Shown in pieces: positions 33,794 through 44,256 of a stretch of DNA of 64,000 bases. This DNA is from Salinispora oceanensis (GTDB lineage Bacteria > Actinomycetota > Actinomycetes > Mycobacteriales > Micromonosporaceae), in contig NZ_KB911579.1 in assembly GCF_000383575.1 (NCBI RefSeq), forward strand, positions 1,605,875-1,669,874, written 5' to 3'. Positions within the stretch are counted from its first letter, which is position 1. Each line of letters begins with the position of its first letter. A model generated the notes under the pieces. The model saw nothing but the letters and a program-made list of their open reading frames with translations. It ran no database searches and was not told the DNA's origin. Both the position numbers and the translations under genes were made by a program.

Positions 33794-34264
33794 ATGATAA
33801 TGGTGAAGACAGATCCCATGGTTACGATCGACCGGCTGGACGAGGCCAACGTCAACGACGTGGTCGAGCTGTTTCTCGGTTACCTCGACTTCTACCAGCG
33901 GCCGAACACCCGCCCAGCGGCAGCAGAGTTCCTGCGCGCGCGACAGGCACGCCAGGAGTCCATCCTCTACCTTGCGCGAGGCGAGGAGGGACCGATCGGA
34001 TTCGTTCAGGTGTACCCGACCTTCTCGTCCGTCTCGTTGGCATCCGTATGGATCCTCAACGACCTCTTCGTCGCGCCCCACGCTCGCGGCTCAGGGGTGG
34101 GGCGTGCCCTGGTCAACCGGGTCATCTCGGATGCGGAGGCCGCCGGCGTGATCGGGGTTAAGCTCGCGACGGCAGCGGACAACACGTCGGCGCAGGCCCT
34201 GTACGAAGCTGCGGGATTCACCACCGGCCACTCCGTGCGCCACTACCTGAAGCCGACGCGATGA
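33794..34264 (+). CDS. GNAT family N-acetyltransferase
   Basis: 156 residues from the ATG at 33794, six bases after GAGAGGA. The frame continues far upstream, but that part is antisense to the lipoprotein gene. Motifs are ESILYLARGEEGPIGFVQVYP, WILNDLFVAPHARGSGVGRA (acetyl-CoA loop R-G-S-G-V-G) and ALYEAAGF. Substrate unknown. Confidence 0.92.
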   Translation: MIMVKTDPMVTIDRLDEANVNDVVELFLGYLDFYQRPNTRPAAAEFLRARQARQESILYLARGEEGPIGFVQVYPTFSSVSLASVWILNDLFVAPHARGSGVGRALVNRVISDAEAAGVIGVKLATAADNTSAQALYEAAGFTTGHSVRHYLKPTR

Positions 34265-34343
34265 GCGGATGACGCAATCGCCTACCGGCTGGCACAGTCA
34301 CAACGGCACGCCCCGAGGGACATCGATTTGAACCCTGCCACCG

Positions 34344-34907
34344 TTACCCGAGACCGCCGACGCCGCCCGAGAGGGCGGCACCCGCACGCCTGCCGGACCA
34401 GTTGGCACCCTCGATCCGGTAGCAGACGTGGGGCGTCCCACCTCGATCCTGGCCCGGCCCGGCCAGGACCCCACCGAGCTTCTCCACCGCCCGCCGAGAA
34501 CGGAAGTTTTCTATACCGACAAGAAAGACAACGGTATCGACGAACTGAAAAGCATGATCCAGCATGAGCTGCTTGAGTGTCTTGTTGTAGACCCCACCCC
34601 AGTGGGAACGCGCAAGGAAGGTCCAGCCGATTTCGACCTCGCGACGATCCGCATCGTAGCCGTGATACCGAGATGAACCGATCAGGCGAGACTCCCTGGC
34701 GTCGACCACCGCGAACGCGCCGCCGGAGGCGAGCGCATCCCGGAAGAAGGCGCGAAAAACCTCCTCGCGGCACCGGTCCGACTGCGGATGCTGTTCCCAC
34801 AGCAGCGGGTCAGCGGCGACAGCGAACAGCTCATCGAAATCCGCTGGCCGGAGGGGCCTTACCGTAATCAGCTCGCTGGTCAGGACGGGCTGGAGTTCGA
34901 ACGGCAT
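34344..34907 (-). CDS. GNAT family N-acetyltransferase (Acetyltransf_3 / RimJ-like)
   Basis: 187 residues from the ATG at 34907 (MPFELQPVLTS). TSELITVRPLRPADFDELF opens the domain; REVEIGWTFLARSHWGGVYN provides the acetyl-CoA region and FRSRRAVEKLGGVLAG the end of the fold. This is the RimJ/RimL-like subgroup acting on proteins or amino sugars. Downstream of it to the left is only a 79-base gap before the next GNAT gene, which is convergent. Confidence 0.88.
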   Translation of the reverse strand: MPFELQPVLTSELITVRPLRPADFDELFAVAADPLLWEQHPQSDRCREEVFRAFFRDALASGGAFAVVDARESRLIGSSRYHGYDADRREVEIGWTFLARSHWGGVYNKTLKQLMLDHAFQFVDTVVFLVGIENFRSRRAVEKLGGVLAGPGQDRGGTPHVCYRIEGANWSGRRAGAALSGGVGGLG

Positions 34908-34946
34908 CGCGAGGGCTCCAATCGCTAGATGGGGCAACCCGTGGCC

Positions 34947-35120
34947 TCATTCACCCAGTACGGCGAGCCGCCGGGGAAGATCGGCGAGGTTCGGGATCCG
35001 GTGCACACCGGCCGGCACCGGCACGGTCGACCTCGACGTCGCCGTGGCTGTTGATCGTGCACGATCAAGCCAGATTCCGACAAGACCCGCCTCCCGAGCC
35101 GCCGCCGCATCCGTGTCCGG
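34947..35120 (-). pseudogene. C-terminal remnant of a HAD-superfamily hydrolase
   Basis: A minus-strand frame of 57 codons without a start codon, entered directly after a TAG (35121-35123). It reads DTDAAAAREAGLVGIWLDR, then VPAGVHRIPNLADLPRRLA and a stop. The D-x2-A-A-x2-A-G-x2-G-x-W-L-D-R block is motif IV of HAD phosphatases, and the ending is their usual C-terminus. The rest of the domain is absent upstream, so this is a decayed gene end. Confidence 0.7.
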
Positions 35121-35125
35121 CTAAG

Positions 35126-35151
35126 CCCGCTCCGAGACCGGCCGGAGCGGG
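35126..35151. terminator. GC-rich hairpin next to the HAD remnant
   Basis: CCCGCTCC and GGAGCGGG form a perfect 8-bp stem with a 10-base loop. No T-run follows, which is common for actinobacterial terminators. It may have belonged to the decayed gene or insulate the exchanger gene downstream. Confidence 0.45.
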
Positions 35152-35270
35152 TCGCGTCGCCGCCGTACCCGCCCCCACCCCACACGAGGCGATCAGGCAG
35201 TAGGTTGGGCTCCGGTACGCCCGGCGCCGGTCAACGGGATAGCGAGGACAACGCCGCACATGAGCCCGTC

Positions 35271-36263
35271 ATGATCTTCCGAATTCTCCTCGCCGTCGCC
35301 GGTCTGCTGCTGCTCACGGTGGCCGCCGACCACCTCGTGCTCGGGGCCTCCCGGCTCGCCCACCGGCTACGGATCAGACCCGTCGTCGTCGGCGTCGTGG
35401 TGATCGGTCTCGGCACCTCGGCACCGGAGCTGCTGGTCTCCGGAGTGGCTGCGGCCCGAGGTGACACGAGTATCGCCCTGGGCAACATCGCGGGTTCTAA
35501 CATTCTCAACCTGACCATGGTCCTCGGCGTCGCCGCACTGGTCGCCAAGGTCACCGTGAAGTCGACGGTGATCTACCGCGAGGCACGGCTCGCGGTCGGC
35601 GCCGTGCTGCTCTTCGGCCTCCTGGCCTGGACCGGACTGACGGTCGTGACCGGTGCGGTGCTGCTGGTCGCCGCCGCTGGCGCGCTGTGGCTGCTGATCC
35701 GGTGGGCGGGTGAGGGTGAAGCGACCCCGCTGGCCCGGGACGTGGTGGAGCACGTGGAGGGCGAGAACGTCGCCGTGGTGGCGCCGGCCGGTCGAGCCGA
35801 GCCGACACAGCGGCAACGGCTGGCCCGGTGGGAGCCGGTCCGCACCGTACTTGGCCTCGTCGGGGTCCTGGCCGGGGCGCAGCTGCTGGTTGTCAACGCC
35901 GCCGCGATCGCCACCGACCTGGGGGTCCCCCAGTTGATCATCGGGATGACCCTGGTCGCGGTGGGCACCTCGCTGCCGGAGCTGGTCACCACGATTCAAG
36001 CCCAACGACAGGGTGAGTCAGACCTGCTCGTGGGCAACCTGTTCGGCTCCAACCTGTTCAACAGCCTCGTCGGCGGCGCCGTGATCGCCCTGGCCGCCCC
36101 GAGCGGTGTCCCCGGCACCAGTGTCGCGCTCGTCCTGGTGATGGGCCTGGCCGCAGTGGCGGCCTGGATACTGCTCCGCCGGAGCTATTCACTCACCCGC
36201 CCGGAAGGCTCGGTGCTGCTCGCGGCATATGTGCTGACGATACCGCTGCTGTTGTCCACGTAG
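35271..36263 (+). CDS. Calcium/sodium antiporter, CaCA (YrbG-like) family
   Basis: 330 residues from the ATG at 35271. Ten to eleven membrane helices are arranged as two inverted homologous halves. The alpha-1 repeat is GLGTSAPELLVSGVAAARGD with GNIAGSNILN. The alpha-2 repeat is AVGTSLPELVTTIQAQRQGE with GNLFGSNLFN. Both carry the Glu and Asn residues that bind the exchanged cations. The central cytoplasmic loop is acidic/His-containing (VVEHVEGENVAVVAP). It probably exports Ca2+ or K+/H+ coupled cations. Confidence 0.94.
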   Translation: MIFRILLAVAGLLLLTVAADHLVLGASRLAHRLRIRPVVVGVVVIGLGTSAPELLVSGVAAARGDTSIALGNIAGSNILNLTMVLGVAALVAKVTVKSTVIYREARLAVGAVLLFGLLAWTGLTVVTGAVLLVAAAGALWLLIRWAGEGEATPLARDVVEHVEGENVAVVAPAGRAEPTQRQRLARWEPVRTVLGLVGVLAGAQLLVVNAAAIATDLGVPQLIIGMTLVAVGTSLPELVTTIQAQRQGESDLLVGNLFGSNLFNSLVGGAVIALAAPSGVPGTSVALVLVMGLAAVAAWILLRRSYSLTRPEGSVLLAAYVLTIPLLLST

Positions 36264-36322
36264 CCGGCGAGACCGCCACGCACAGAAGAGCGCCGGCCAC
36301 CCAGCCGGCGTTGGACGGATTC

Positions 36323-37489
36323 CTACGAGGTGGGTGCCGACACCTCACGCAGGCGTCGGCGTAGGTAGCGGTGCTCGGCGTCGGTCCCGCACAGCTCAAG
36401 CGCCCGACGATAGGCGGCGGCTGCCTCAGCGGATCGCCCCAGCCGGCGCAGCAGGTCGGCCCGGGTCGCCGGCAGCAGGTAGTAGTCATTGAGCTCCCCG
36501 GTGGCGGCCAGGCGATCCACCAACGCCAGTCCAGCTCCGGGTCCGTCGGCCATCGCCACCGCCACCGCCCGGTTGAGCTCGACGACCGGGCTGGGTGCCA
36601 GGCGGGCGAGTTGCGCGTACAGGCCGACGATCTGCGGCCAGTCGGTCGCCGCCGCCACAGGCGCCTCGGCGTGGACCGCGGCGATCGCCGCCTGCACCTG
36701 GTAGGCACCGGGGCGGCGCCGCGCCAGTGCCTGCTCGAGCAGGACGACCGCCTCGGCGATCTGGGTGTGGTCCCAGGCCGAACGGTCCTGGTCGGCCAGG
36801 GTGACCAGGTCGCCGTGCTGGTCAACCCGGGACGGGCGGCGGGCGTCGTGCAGCAGCATGAGCGCGAGCAGTCCGCGGGCTTCGGGTTCAGCCGGCATCA
36901 GGGCGGTCAGGAGTCGGGCCAGCCGGATCGCCTCGCCGGAGAGACCTGCGGTAACAAGGTGTGTGCCGGCGGTCGCCGCGTAGCCCTCGTTGAACAACAG
37001 ATAGAGCGCCGCGAGTACGGCCGACAGTCGCTCTGGTAGCAGCTGAGCCGGCGGGACCCGAAACGGGATCCCCGCATGGCGGATCTTATTCTTCGCGCGG
37101 AACAGCCGTTGCCCCATGGTGTGCTCCGACACCAGGAAAGCCCGGGCGATCTCCGCTGTCCGAAGCCCGGCGAGGTAGCGCAACATGAGCGCGACCTGCG
37201 CCTCCCTGGTGAGCGCCGGGTGCCCGCAGGTAAACATCAACTCGAGGCGTTCGTCGGGAAAGTAGCCGACCGGAGCCGGCTCCCCCAGCCGGGACAACTC
37301 GCGCAGCTTTCCGGCCTCCACGGCGGAGCGACGAAGCCGGTCCACCGCGCGATTGCGGGCCGTGGTGGCGAGCCACCCCCCGGGGCGATCCGGAATCCCC
37401 TCCGTCGGCCAGCGGGTGAGTGCCGCGGTGAACGCGTCCTGGGCGCACTCCTCCGCCAGCTCCCAGTCCCCAGCGAGCCGGATCAGCAT
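36323..37489 (-). CDS. ECF sigma factor, ECF42-like with TPR C-terminal extension
   Basis: At least 388 residues. Region 2 starts at [20 protein letters not shown], followed by [20 protein letters not shown]. Region 4 includes [20 protein letters not shown], then the long SnoaL-free TPR-like extension with [31 protein letters not shown] and ending in [16 protein letters not shown]. This matches group ECF42, normally paired with a YciI/DGPF protein as here. Sequence resembling region 2 ([11 protein letters not shown]) continues upstream of the ATG at 37489 to about 37570, where only a CTG is available as start, overlapping the YciI stop. The real protein is probably ~27 residues longer. Confidence 0.9.
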   Translation of the reverse strand: MLIRLAGDWELAEECAQDAFTAALTRWPTEGIPDRPGGWLATTARNRAVDRLRRSAVEAGKLRELSRLGEPAPVGYFPDERLELMFTCGHPALTREAQVALMLRYLAGLRTAEIARAFLVSEHTMGQRLFRAKNKIRHAGIPFRVPPAQLLPERLSAVLAALYLLFNEGYAATAGTHLVTAGLSGEAIRLARLLTALMPAEPEARGLLALMLLHDARRPSRVDQHGDLVTLADQDRSAWDHTQIAEAVVLLEQALARRRPGAYQVQAAIAAVHAEAPVAAATDWPQIVGLYAQLARLAPSPVVELNRAVAVAMADGPGAGLALVDRLAATGELNDYYLLPATRADLLRRLGRSAEAAAAYRRALELCGTDAEHRYLRRRLREVSAPTS

Positions 37490-37572
37490 GGCGACGATCC
37501 GCCCCCAGTCGTCGGCGTAGGCGGTGGCGATCGCCGCGCTGACCCGGCCCGCCTCGATGTCGGTGCTCAGTC

Positions 37573-37929
37573 CTACTCCCAGAACGGCCTCAGTTCGACC
37601 ACATTGCTACGCGCCATCGGGTGCTTCGACGCCACCTCCACCGCCTCGTCGAGGTCGACGCAGTCGAGTACGTCGAATCCGGCGATCACGTCCTTCGTCT
37701 CGGCGTACGGGCCATCGGTGAGCAGAACCTTGCCATCGCGTACGCGAACCGTCGTCGAGTCGCTTCCCGGACGGATCGCCTCGCCCAGCAGCCGTACGCC
37801 CCGGCCGTCCATCTCCTCGACCCAGGTGTCAACGTCCATCTCGTTCGATGCGGCACCGACGGGACGGCCAAGGTCGCCCGCTCCCTCCTCGGCCGGCCGG
37901 TTGACACACACCAGCATCAGGTACTTCAT
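37573..37929 (-). CDS. YciI-family (DGPF domain) protein, ECF42 partner
   Basis: 118 residues: [16 protein letters not shown], then [20 protein letters not shown] containing the DGPF-like D-G-P-Y motif, then AVEVASKHP and VVELRPFWE. The family is a ferredoxin-like fold thought to act as a small sensor or enzyme. Its coupling to an ECF42 sigma is a conserved actinobacterial arrangement in which the YciI protein probably modulates the sigma or is its target. Confidence 0.93.
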   Translation of the reverse strand: MKYLMLVCVNRPAEEGAGDLGRPVGAASNEMDVDTWVEEMDGRGVRLLGEAIRPGSDSTTVRVRDGKVLLTDGPYAETKDVIAGFDVLDCVDLDEAVEVASKHPMARSNVVELRPFWE

Positions 37930-37952
37930 CCGCCTACCTTCTTCGCCTCGTC

Positions 37953-37973
37953 AGCCACCCGCGCCGGGTGGCT
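37953..37973. promoter_or_regulatory. Stable hairpin upstream of the YciI-ECF42 operon
   Basis: AGCCACCCG and CGGGTGGCT form a perfect 9-bp stem with a 3-base loop, 24 bases upstream of the yciI start. It could be a leader hairpin, an operator, or a terminator for incoming transcription. No promoter element could be assigned with certainty. Confidence 0.4.
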
Positions 37974-38157
37974 GGCCCCTACGACGAACGGCCCGCCCTG
38001 ATTTCTACCGCGCGCCGCGACTTATTTCAGCCCGGGCAGTCGGGGCGTTGCCACCCGAATGTCCCCTCAAGGGCGTTTCTCCGCATCTATACGGGATAGC
38101 TGGTTGACACTGGCGTCTGTCCTGATGGCGATAGATGCCGGCGTGGAGGTCGGAGTG

Positions 38158-39834
38158 ATGCGGAGAATCTGCCAGCGGCCAGGCCGGAGCGCCGGAGTGG
38201 ACCGGATGGGTCGGGCCATCGTCGGCTTGTTCTTTCTGGTGTTGGCGGTGACAGCCACGCAGGCAGTCGCCGGCGCGTGGCCGGCGGCGGCACGGAACAC
38301 GCCCGCACCGTCCGGCACCGCGTCGGACACCCTCCTGGCCTGGGGGGAGAACAATGACGGCGAGTTGGGCGACGGAACCACCACCAACCGCAGCACACCC
38401 GTCAACACCAACCTGCCCCCGGGCACCGAGGCCACGGCCATCGCCGCCACCGGCGACCACAGCCTGGCGCTGACGTCCACCGGCACCGTCCTCGCCTGGG
38501 GCGAAAACCTCGACGGCCAGTTGGGCGACGGAACCACCACCAGGCGCAGTACACCCGTCAACGTCGACCTGCCCCCAGGCACCGAGGCCACGGCCATCGC
38601 CGCCGGCGACGACCACAGCCTGGCGCTGACGTCCACCGGCACCGTCCTCGCCTGGGGAGATAACTCCGAGGGTCAGCTGGGGGACGGAACCACCACCAAC
38701 AGCAGCACACCCGTCAACGTCGACCTGCCCCCAGGCACCGAGGTCACGGCCATTGCCGGCGGCGACGACCACAGCTTGGCGCTGACGTCGACCGGCACCG
38801 TCCTTGCCTGGGGCGAAAACAACGACGGCGAGTTGGGCGACGGAACCACCACCAGCAAGAGCACACCCGTCAACGTCAACCTGCCCGCCGGCGTCACCAT
38901 CACCGCCATCGCCGCCCACGGCGACCACAGCCTGGCGTTGACCTCCACCGACGCCGTCCTCGCCTGGGGCGCCAACTTCGGGGGGCAGTTGGGCGACGGG
39001 ACCACCACCAACCGCAGCGCACCCGTCAACGTCAACCTGCCCGCCGGCGTCACCATCACGGCCATCGCCGCCGGCGACGAGCACAGTCTGGCGCTGACTC
39101 CCACCGGCACCGTCCTCACCTGGGGCGACAACTCCGAAGGGCAGTTGGGCGACGGGACCACCACCAACCGCAGCACACCCGTCAACGTCAACCTGCCCGC
39201 CGGCGTCACCGTCACCACCATCACGGGCGGCAACCTCTACAGCCTGGCGGTCACCTCCACCGGCGCTCTCCTTGCCTGGGGCGCCAACTTCGGGGGGCAG
39301 TTGGGCGACGGAACCACCACCAACCGCAGCACACCCGTCAACGTCGACCTGCCGCCGGGAACCATCATCACCGCTGTCGCCGCCGGCGATGCCCACAGCT
39401 TGGCGCTGACCGCACCACCGACATCCACCACCACCCTGCAGGTCACCCCAGCCAACCCGGCGGCGGATCAGAACATCACCCTCACCGCCACCGTCACCTG
39501 CAACGTCGACACCCCCACCGGAACCATCACCTTCCGCACCAACACCACCACCCTCACCACCACACCCCTGACCGCCGACGCCACCGCCACCCACACCGCC
39601 ACCCTCCCACCGGACACCCACACCCTCACCGCCCACTACACCAGCACCAACACCTGCCCCGACAGCCAATCCCCACCCACCACCATCACCATCGCCCCAC
39701 CACCCGACGAGCCCGACCTACCCATCACCGGCCCCAACCTGACCACCACCACCGGCGCCGCCGCCCTCTCCATCCTGGCCGGCGTCATCCTCAGCTACGC
39801 CGCGCGCCGACGCCCACCACACCGGGCCACATAG
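38158..39834 (+). CDS. LPITG-anchored RCC1-repeat surface protein
   Basis: 558 residues from the ATG at 38158, eight bases after GGAGG (a GTG one codon earlier is possible). A signal peptide (GLFFLVLAVTATQAVAGA) is followed by seven 52-residue RCC1/beta-propeller repeats built on LAWGENxxGxLGDGTTTxRSTP. A bacterial Ig-like domain (STTTLQVTPANPAADQNITL) and a Thr/Pro-rich spacer follow. The end is a canonical sorting signal: LPITG near residue 521, a hydrophobic helix and RRRPPHRAT. RCC1 propellers act in protein binding. Wall anchoring by a sortase is expected, though the only sortase in the window is 15 kb away. Confidence 0.92.
   Translation: MRRICQRPGRSAGVDRMGRAIVGLFFLVLAVTATQAVAGAWPAAARNTPAPSGTASDTLLAWGENNDGELGDGTTTNRSTPVNTNLPPGTEATAIAATGDHSLALTSTGTVLAWGENLDGQLGDGTTTRRSTPVNVDLPPGTEATAIAAGDDHSLALTSTGTVLAWGDNSEGQLGDGTTTNSSTPVNVDLPPGTEVTAIAGGDDHSLALTSTGTVLAWGENNDGELGDGTTTSKSTPVNVNLPAGVTITAIAAHGDHSLALTSTDAVLAWGANFGGQLGDGTTTNRSAPVNVNLPAGVTITAIAAGDEHSLALTPTGTVLTWGDNSEGQLGDGTTTNRSTPVNVNLPAGVTVTTITGGNLYSLAVTSTGALLAWGANFGGQLGDGTTTNRSTPVNVDLPPGTIITAVAAGDAHSLALTAPPTSTTTLQVTPANPAADQNITLTATVTCNVDTPTGTITFRTNTTTLTTTPLTADATATHTATLPPDTHTLTAHYTSTNTCPDSQSPPTTITIAPPPDEPDLPITGPNLTTTTGAAALSILAGVILSYAARRRPPHRAT
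38329..39420 (+). repeat. Seven tandem 156-bp repeats encoding RCC1 blades
   Basis: Seven consecutive 156-base units, each starting near CTCGCCTGGGGCGA and containing GACGGAACCACCACCA, with no length change between units. Blocks within units are shared in a mosaic way (for example units 5 and 7 share GCCAACTTCGGGGGGCAG; units 3 and 6 share GATAACTCCGAGGGTCAG-like sequence), suggesting recombination or gene conversion among blades. Confidence 0.95.
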
Positions 39835-39972
39835 AACAAGGTGCCACCAGCCCACACCACCCCTCCCGCCCGACCTGCCGGAGCCAATCGAGGCGTACGC
39901 CCTGGTGGCCGCCCCGTCACCGTGGCGGTCTGGGGGCGGGGCGGGTGGCACCCGCGACACAACAGGCATCCG

Positions 39973-40019
39973 AATGACGACCCCCCGCCGTTGGCCTCAC
40001 AGCCGGGCGGGGCGTCATT
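39973..40019. terminator. Imperfect GC-rich hairpin between the RCC1 gene and tRNA-Thr
   Basis: AATGACGACCCCCCGCC pairs with GGGCGGGGCGTCATT with small bulges. It lies about 140 bases after the RCC1 gene stop and 68 bases past the tRNA 3' end on the other strand, so it may terminate both convergent units. Confidence 0.6.
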
Positions 40020-40086
40020 ACCTGGGGCAGGTCAGAGGTTGTCGGCGGTGCAGGTCACGATCGTGAACTCGCCGGGTAGAGCCAGG

Positions 40087-40163
40087 TGGAGCCCCCGGCC
40101 GGGATCGAACCGGCGACATCTCGCTTACAAGGCGAGTGCTCTGTCCAGCTGAGCTACAGGGGC
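40087..40163 (-). tRNA. tRNA-Thr (anticodon TGT)
   Basis: Minus-strand cloverleaf of 77 bases including an encoded CCA. The acceptor stem GCCCCTG pairs with CGGGGGC, the D arm reads GCTCAGCTGGACAGAGC, the anticodon stem-loop is CTCGC-CTTGTAA-GCGAG with anticodon TGT, and the T arm is GCCGG-TTCGATC-CCGGC. It reads ACA threonine codons. It lies alone between the RCC1 gene and msiK. Confidence 0.97.
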
Positions 40164-40470
40164 GTGTTGCCGACGCCAGCATAGCGACTGACGTCCAGTT
40201 TCCCCGCGCGGCAGGCCCGGTCAGCACGACCAACGTCGGCAGCCCGCAACGGCCGGTGGTGTTTCCTGCCCGGCACTGCTCACCTGACCGTTATGTGTAT
40301 GGCCCCGGTCCCACCAGCTGCTCCCGTTCTTGGCACGCGGAGGAAACCGATCTACCGTTCAGGGACGCGGTCGACGCCTGTCGGCCGTGGGCCGGGTCGC
40401 AGCTGCGGGCCGGTCCGCTCCTTCACTCGGATCGTCCGGCACGTTCCTGCCGGTGAAAGGAAGCACCCTC

Positions 40471-41568
<1,098 letters not shown>

Positions 41569-41580
41569 CCTAGCGCAAAA

Positions 41581-41614
41581 GAGGGGGCGGTCCGCTACTG
41601 CGGACCGCCCCCTC
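41581..41614. terminator. Strong bidirectional terminator between msiK and rlmB
   Basis: GAGGGGGCGGTCCGC and GCGGACCGCCCCCTC form a perfect 15-bp stem with a TACT loop, preceded by AAAA and followed by TTCT. It lies between two convergent genes and should terminate both. Confidence 0.92.
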
Positions 41615-41630
41615 TTCTCGGGTGCGGAAA

Positions 41631-42779
41631 CTAGGCCTCGACGGCCCGGCGGCGAGCCACCTCGGCTAGCGTCACGGCCGCCGCGACGCTAGCGTTCAGC
41701 GACTCGACGTCGGAGACCATCGGGATGCCGACGGTCAGGTCACAGGTCTGGCCGACCAGCCGGGACAGGCCGCGGCCTTCGGAGCCCACCACCACAACGA
41801 GCGGGCCAACAGCGGCTTCCAGGTGGTACAGGTCGGTCTCCCCGTCGGCGTCCAGGCCGACCACGAGGAAGCCGGCGTCCTTGCACGCCTTCAGCGCCCG
41901 GGTCAGGTTGGTGACCTGGGCGACCGGAACCCGCGCGGCGGCACCGGCGCTGGTGCGCCAGGCGGTCGCGGTGATCCCGGCGGCCCGCCGTTCGGGGACG
42001 AAGACCCCCTGCGCGCCGAACGCGGCGGCCGATCGGATCACCGCACCCAGGTTCCGCGGGTCGGTGACGCCGTCCAGCGCCACCAGCAGCGGGGCGGGCT
42101 GTTCCAGCGCCGCCGCCGTCAGCTCCTCGAACGGCTCGTACCGGAACGGCGGCACCTGCAGGCCGACGCCCTGGTGCAACACGCCGCCGGTCATCCGGTC
42201 CAGCTCGGCGCGGCTGACCTCCAGCATCGCGATGCCCCGGTCCGCCGCGGTCCGGACGATCTCGCTGATCCGGTCGTCGGTGTTGAGCCCCTGCGCCACG
42301 TAGAGGGCGGTGGTCGGCACGTTCGCACGCAGTGACTCGAGCACGGGGTTGCGGCCGACCAACAGCTCGGGAGTGTCCTTCGCCGGGTTCGTCCGACGAC
42401 CGGGGGCAACCCGCGGGCCACCGCTGCGGCTCTCTGGCCGACCCCGGCCGCCGCTCTTGGCGGGGGCGCCCCGGCCGCTCTTGTTGGTGGGAACACCCCG
42501 ACCGCCACCCCTGCCCCAGGTGGTGTCCTTCGTGCCGGGTTTACCGATCTTCGGGGCGCGCCCCTCCTCGGCCGCGCTCCGCCGCTCCTTCTCCTGCTTC
42601 CAGGCGGTGCGCTGGGGCAGCTTCTCGGTGCCCGAGTACGCCTTGTGCCACGGCCGCTCGTCGGCGGGCAGGGTACGGCCCCGGCCGGCGAGGGCGTCCC
42701 GCCCCTTGCCTCCGGTGCCCTTCGGGGCGCCTGCCTTCGATGTCAGCCGTCGGCCACGGCGCTGCGAGTTGCCGGCCAT
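41631..42779 (-). CDS. rlmB: 23S rRNA (guanosine-2'-O)-methyltransferase RlmB
   Basis: 382 residues from the ATG at 42779, which shares one base with the cysS stop; the frame is open further upstream but only as antisense-like sequence inside cysS. The first ~135 residues are basic, Gly/Arg/Lys-rich and probably disordered. Then come the SpoU substrate-binding domain ([14 protein letters not shown]) and the knotted methyltransferase domain: [34 protein letters not shown] and [18 protein letters not shown]. It modifies G2251-equivalent in the 23S peptidyl transferase loop. The cysS-rlmB pairing is usual in actinobacteria. Confidence 0.96.
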   Translation of the reverse strand: MAGNSQRRGRRLTSKAGAPKGTGGKGRDALAGRGRTLPADERPWHKAYSGTEKLPQRTAWKQEKERRSAAEEGRAPKIGKPGTKDTTWGRGGGRGVPTNKSGRGAPAKSGGRGRPESRSGGPRVAPGRRTNPAKDTPELLVGRNPVLESLRANVPTTALYVAQGLNTDDRISEIVRTAADRGIAMLEVSRAELDRMTGGVLHQGVGLQVPPFRYEPFEELTAAALEQPAPLLVALDGVTDPRNLGAVIRSAAAFGAQGVFVPERRAAGITATAWRTSAGAAARVPVAQVTNLTRALKACKDAGFLVVGLDADGETDLYHLEAAVGPLVVVVGSEGRGLSRLVGQTCDLTVGIPMVSDVESLNASVAAAVTLAEVARRRAVEA

Positions 42780-44194
42780 CAGTCCTGCTCTCCAATAGTC
42801 CAACGGGGGCCCTGGGGGGTGTCCTCGACCACCACGCCGGCCTGCTTGAGCTGGTCGCGGATCGCGTCGGCGGCGGCCCAGTCCTTGCGGCTGCGGGCCT
42901 GCGCCCGCTGCTCCAGGGCCAGCTGCACCAGCGAGTCGACCACGGTGCAGAGGTCGTCGGTGTCGCCGCCGGCGCTCCACGCCGGGTCGAGGGGATCGAC
43001 CCCGAGGATATCCAGCATCGCCCGCACCTGGCCGAGCGCGGTGCGGACGGTCACATCGTCGCCGCCGGTCAGCGCGGTGTTGCCGTCCCGGACCGTCTCG
43101 TGCAGCACGGCGAGCGCCGCCGAGGTGTTCAGGTCGTCGTCCATGGCGGCGGCGAACGCCGCGGGCACCACCGCGGGTTGGCCGGCGCCGACCCGTTCGG
43201 CGGAGCGCTGCACGAAGCCCTCGATCCGCCGGTACGCGACGGCGGCCTCCCGCAGCGCGTCCTCCGAGTAGTCGATCATCGACCGGTAGTGGGCGGCGGC
43301 GTAGTAGTAGCGCAGCTCCACCGGACGCACCCCGAGCGAGTCCACGTACGTCAGGTCGAGCGAGTTGCCGCAGGACTTGCCCATCTTCGTACCGGCGATG
43401 TTGAGCAGGCCGTGATGCACCCAGTAGCGGGCGAACGGCAGGCCGGCGGCCTGGGATTGGGCGAGTTCGTTCTCGTGGTGCGGGAAGGTCAGGTCCAGCC
43501 CGCCGCCGTGGATGTCGAACTCGCTGCCGAGGTAGCGCCAGCACATCGCCGAGCACTCGATGTGCCAGCCGGGCCGGCCCCGACCCCACGGCGACGGCCA
43601 GTACGCGTCGGTGGGCTCGCCGGGCTTGGCGCCCTTCCAGAGGGCGAAGTCGCGCGGGTCACGTTTGCACCGCTCGGGGGCGTCGCCGGCGGATTGCATG
43701 TCGCTCGGGGACTGGTTGGACAGCGCCCCGTACGCGGGCCAGGAGTGCACGTCGAAGTAGACGTCGCCGGAGCCGTCGGGGGCCGGGTAGGCGTGGCCGG
43801 CGTCGATCAGTTTCGCGATCAGCTGCTGCATCTCCGGGATGTGTCCGGTGGCCCGCGGCTCGTAGGTCGGGGGCAGCACGTTCAACGCCCGGTACGCGGC
43901 GGTCAGCTTCAGCTCGTTGGCGTAGGCGATCGACCAGTACGGTCGGTCCTGCTCCACCGCCTTGACCAGGATCTTGTCGTCGATATCGGTAAGATTGCGA
44001 ATGAAGCGGACCTCGAAACCGCGGGCCAGCAGCCACCGGCGGAGCACGTCGTAGTTGACGCCGGAGCGAAGGTGACCGATGTGCGGCGGCGCCTGGAGGG
44101 TGAGACCACACAGGTAGATCCCCACCTTGCCGGCTTCCCGCGGGACGAAGTCCCGCACCGAACGGGTGGCGGTGTCATACAGGCGTAGGGTCAC
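42779..44194 (-). CDS. cysS: Cysteinyl-tRNA synthetase
   Basis: 471 residues from a GTG at 44194 ([15 protein letters not shown]). Class I signatures are [17 protein letters not shown] (zinc Cys plus HIGH box) and [12 protein letters not shown] (KMSKS variant). Further zinc ligands are in WHIECSAM and [15 protein letters not shown]. The C-terminal helical anticodon-binding region ends [13 protein letters not shown]. Length and motifs distinguish it from the mycothiol ligase MshC, which lacks the C-terminal part. Coupled to rlmB. Confidence 0.97.
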   Translation of the reverse strand: MTLRLYDTATRSVRDFVPREAGKVGIYLCGLTLQAPPHIGHLRSGVNYDVLRRWLLARGFEVRFIRNLTDIDDKILVKAVEQDRPYWSIAYANELKLTAAYRALNVLPPTYEPRATGHIPEMQQLIAKLIDAGHAYPAPDGSGDVYFDVHSWPAYGALSNQSPSDMQSAGDAPERCKRDPRDFALWKGAKPGEPTDAYWPSPWGRGRPGWHIECSAMCWRYLGSEFDIHGGGLDLTFPHHENELAQSQAAGLPFARYWVHHGLLNIAGTKMGKSCGNSLDLTYVDSLGVRPVELRYYYAAAHYRSMIDYSEDALREAAVAYRRIEGFVQRSAERVGAGQPAVVPAAFAAAMDDDLNTSAALAVLHETVRDGNTALTGGDDVTVRTALGQVRAMLDILGVDPLDPAWSAGGDTDDLCTVVDSLVQLALEQRAQARSRKDWAAADAIRDQLKQAGVVVEDTPQGPRWTIGEQD

Positions 44195-44256
44195 CAGACA
44201 AGGGTATCCGTCCCCGCTTCCTCGGGCCGCCGGGAGCCGGGTCGTACGCTGCTGGC

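Noticed and set aside
38329..39420. Regular spaced repeats considered as CRISPR
   Set aside because: The 156-bp period, lack of unique spacers and continuous reading frame show protein-coding blades.
38005..39669. Long minus-strand open frame (~554 codons) opposite the RCC1 gene
   Set aside because: It is a product of the repeat and codon bias of the plus-strand gene; the translation is Gly/Val/Asp low-complexity with no domain, and the plus strand has a signal peptide, RCC1 blades and LPITG.
42780..43589. Upstream extension of the rlmB frame into cysS
   Set aside because: cysS is fully supported there; the extension has Arg/Gly/Pro-rich shadow composition and rlmB has a good ATG at 42779.
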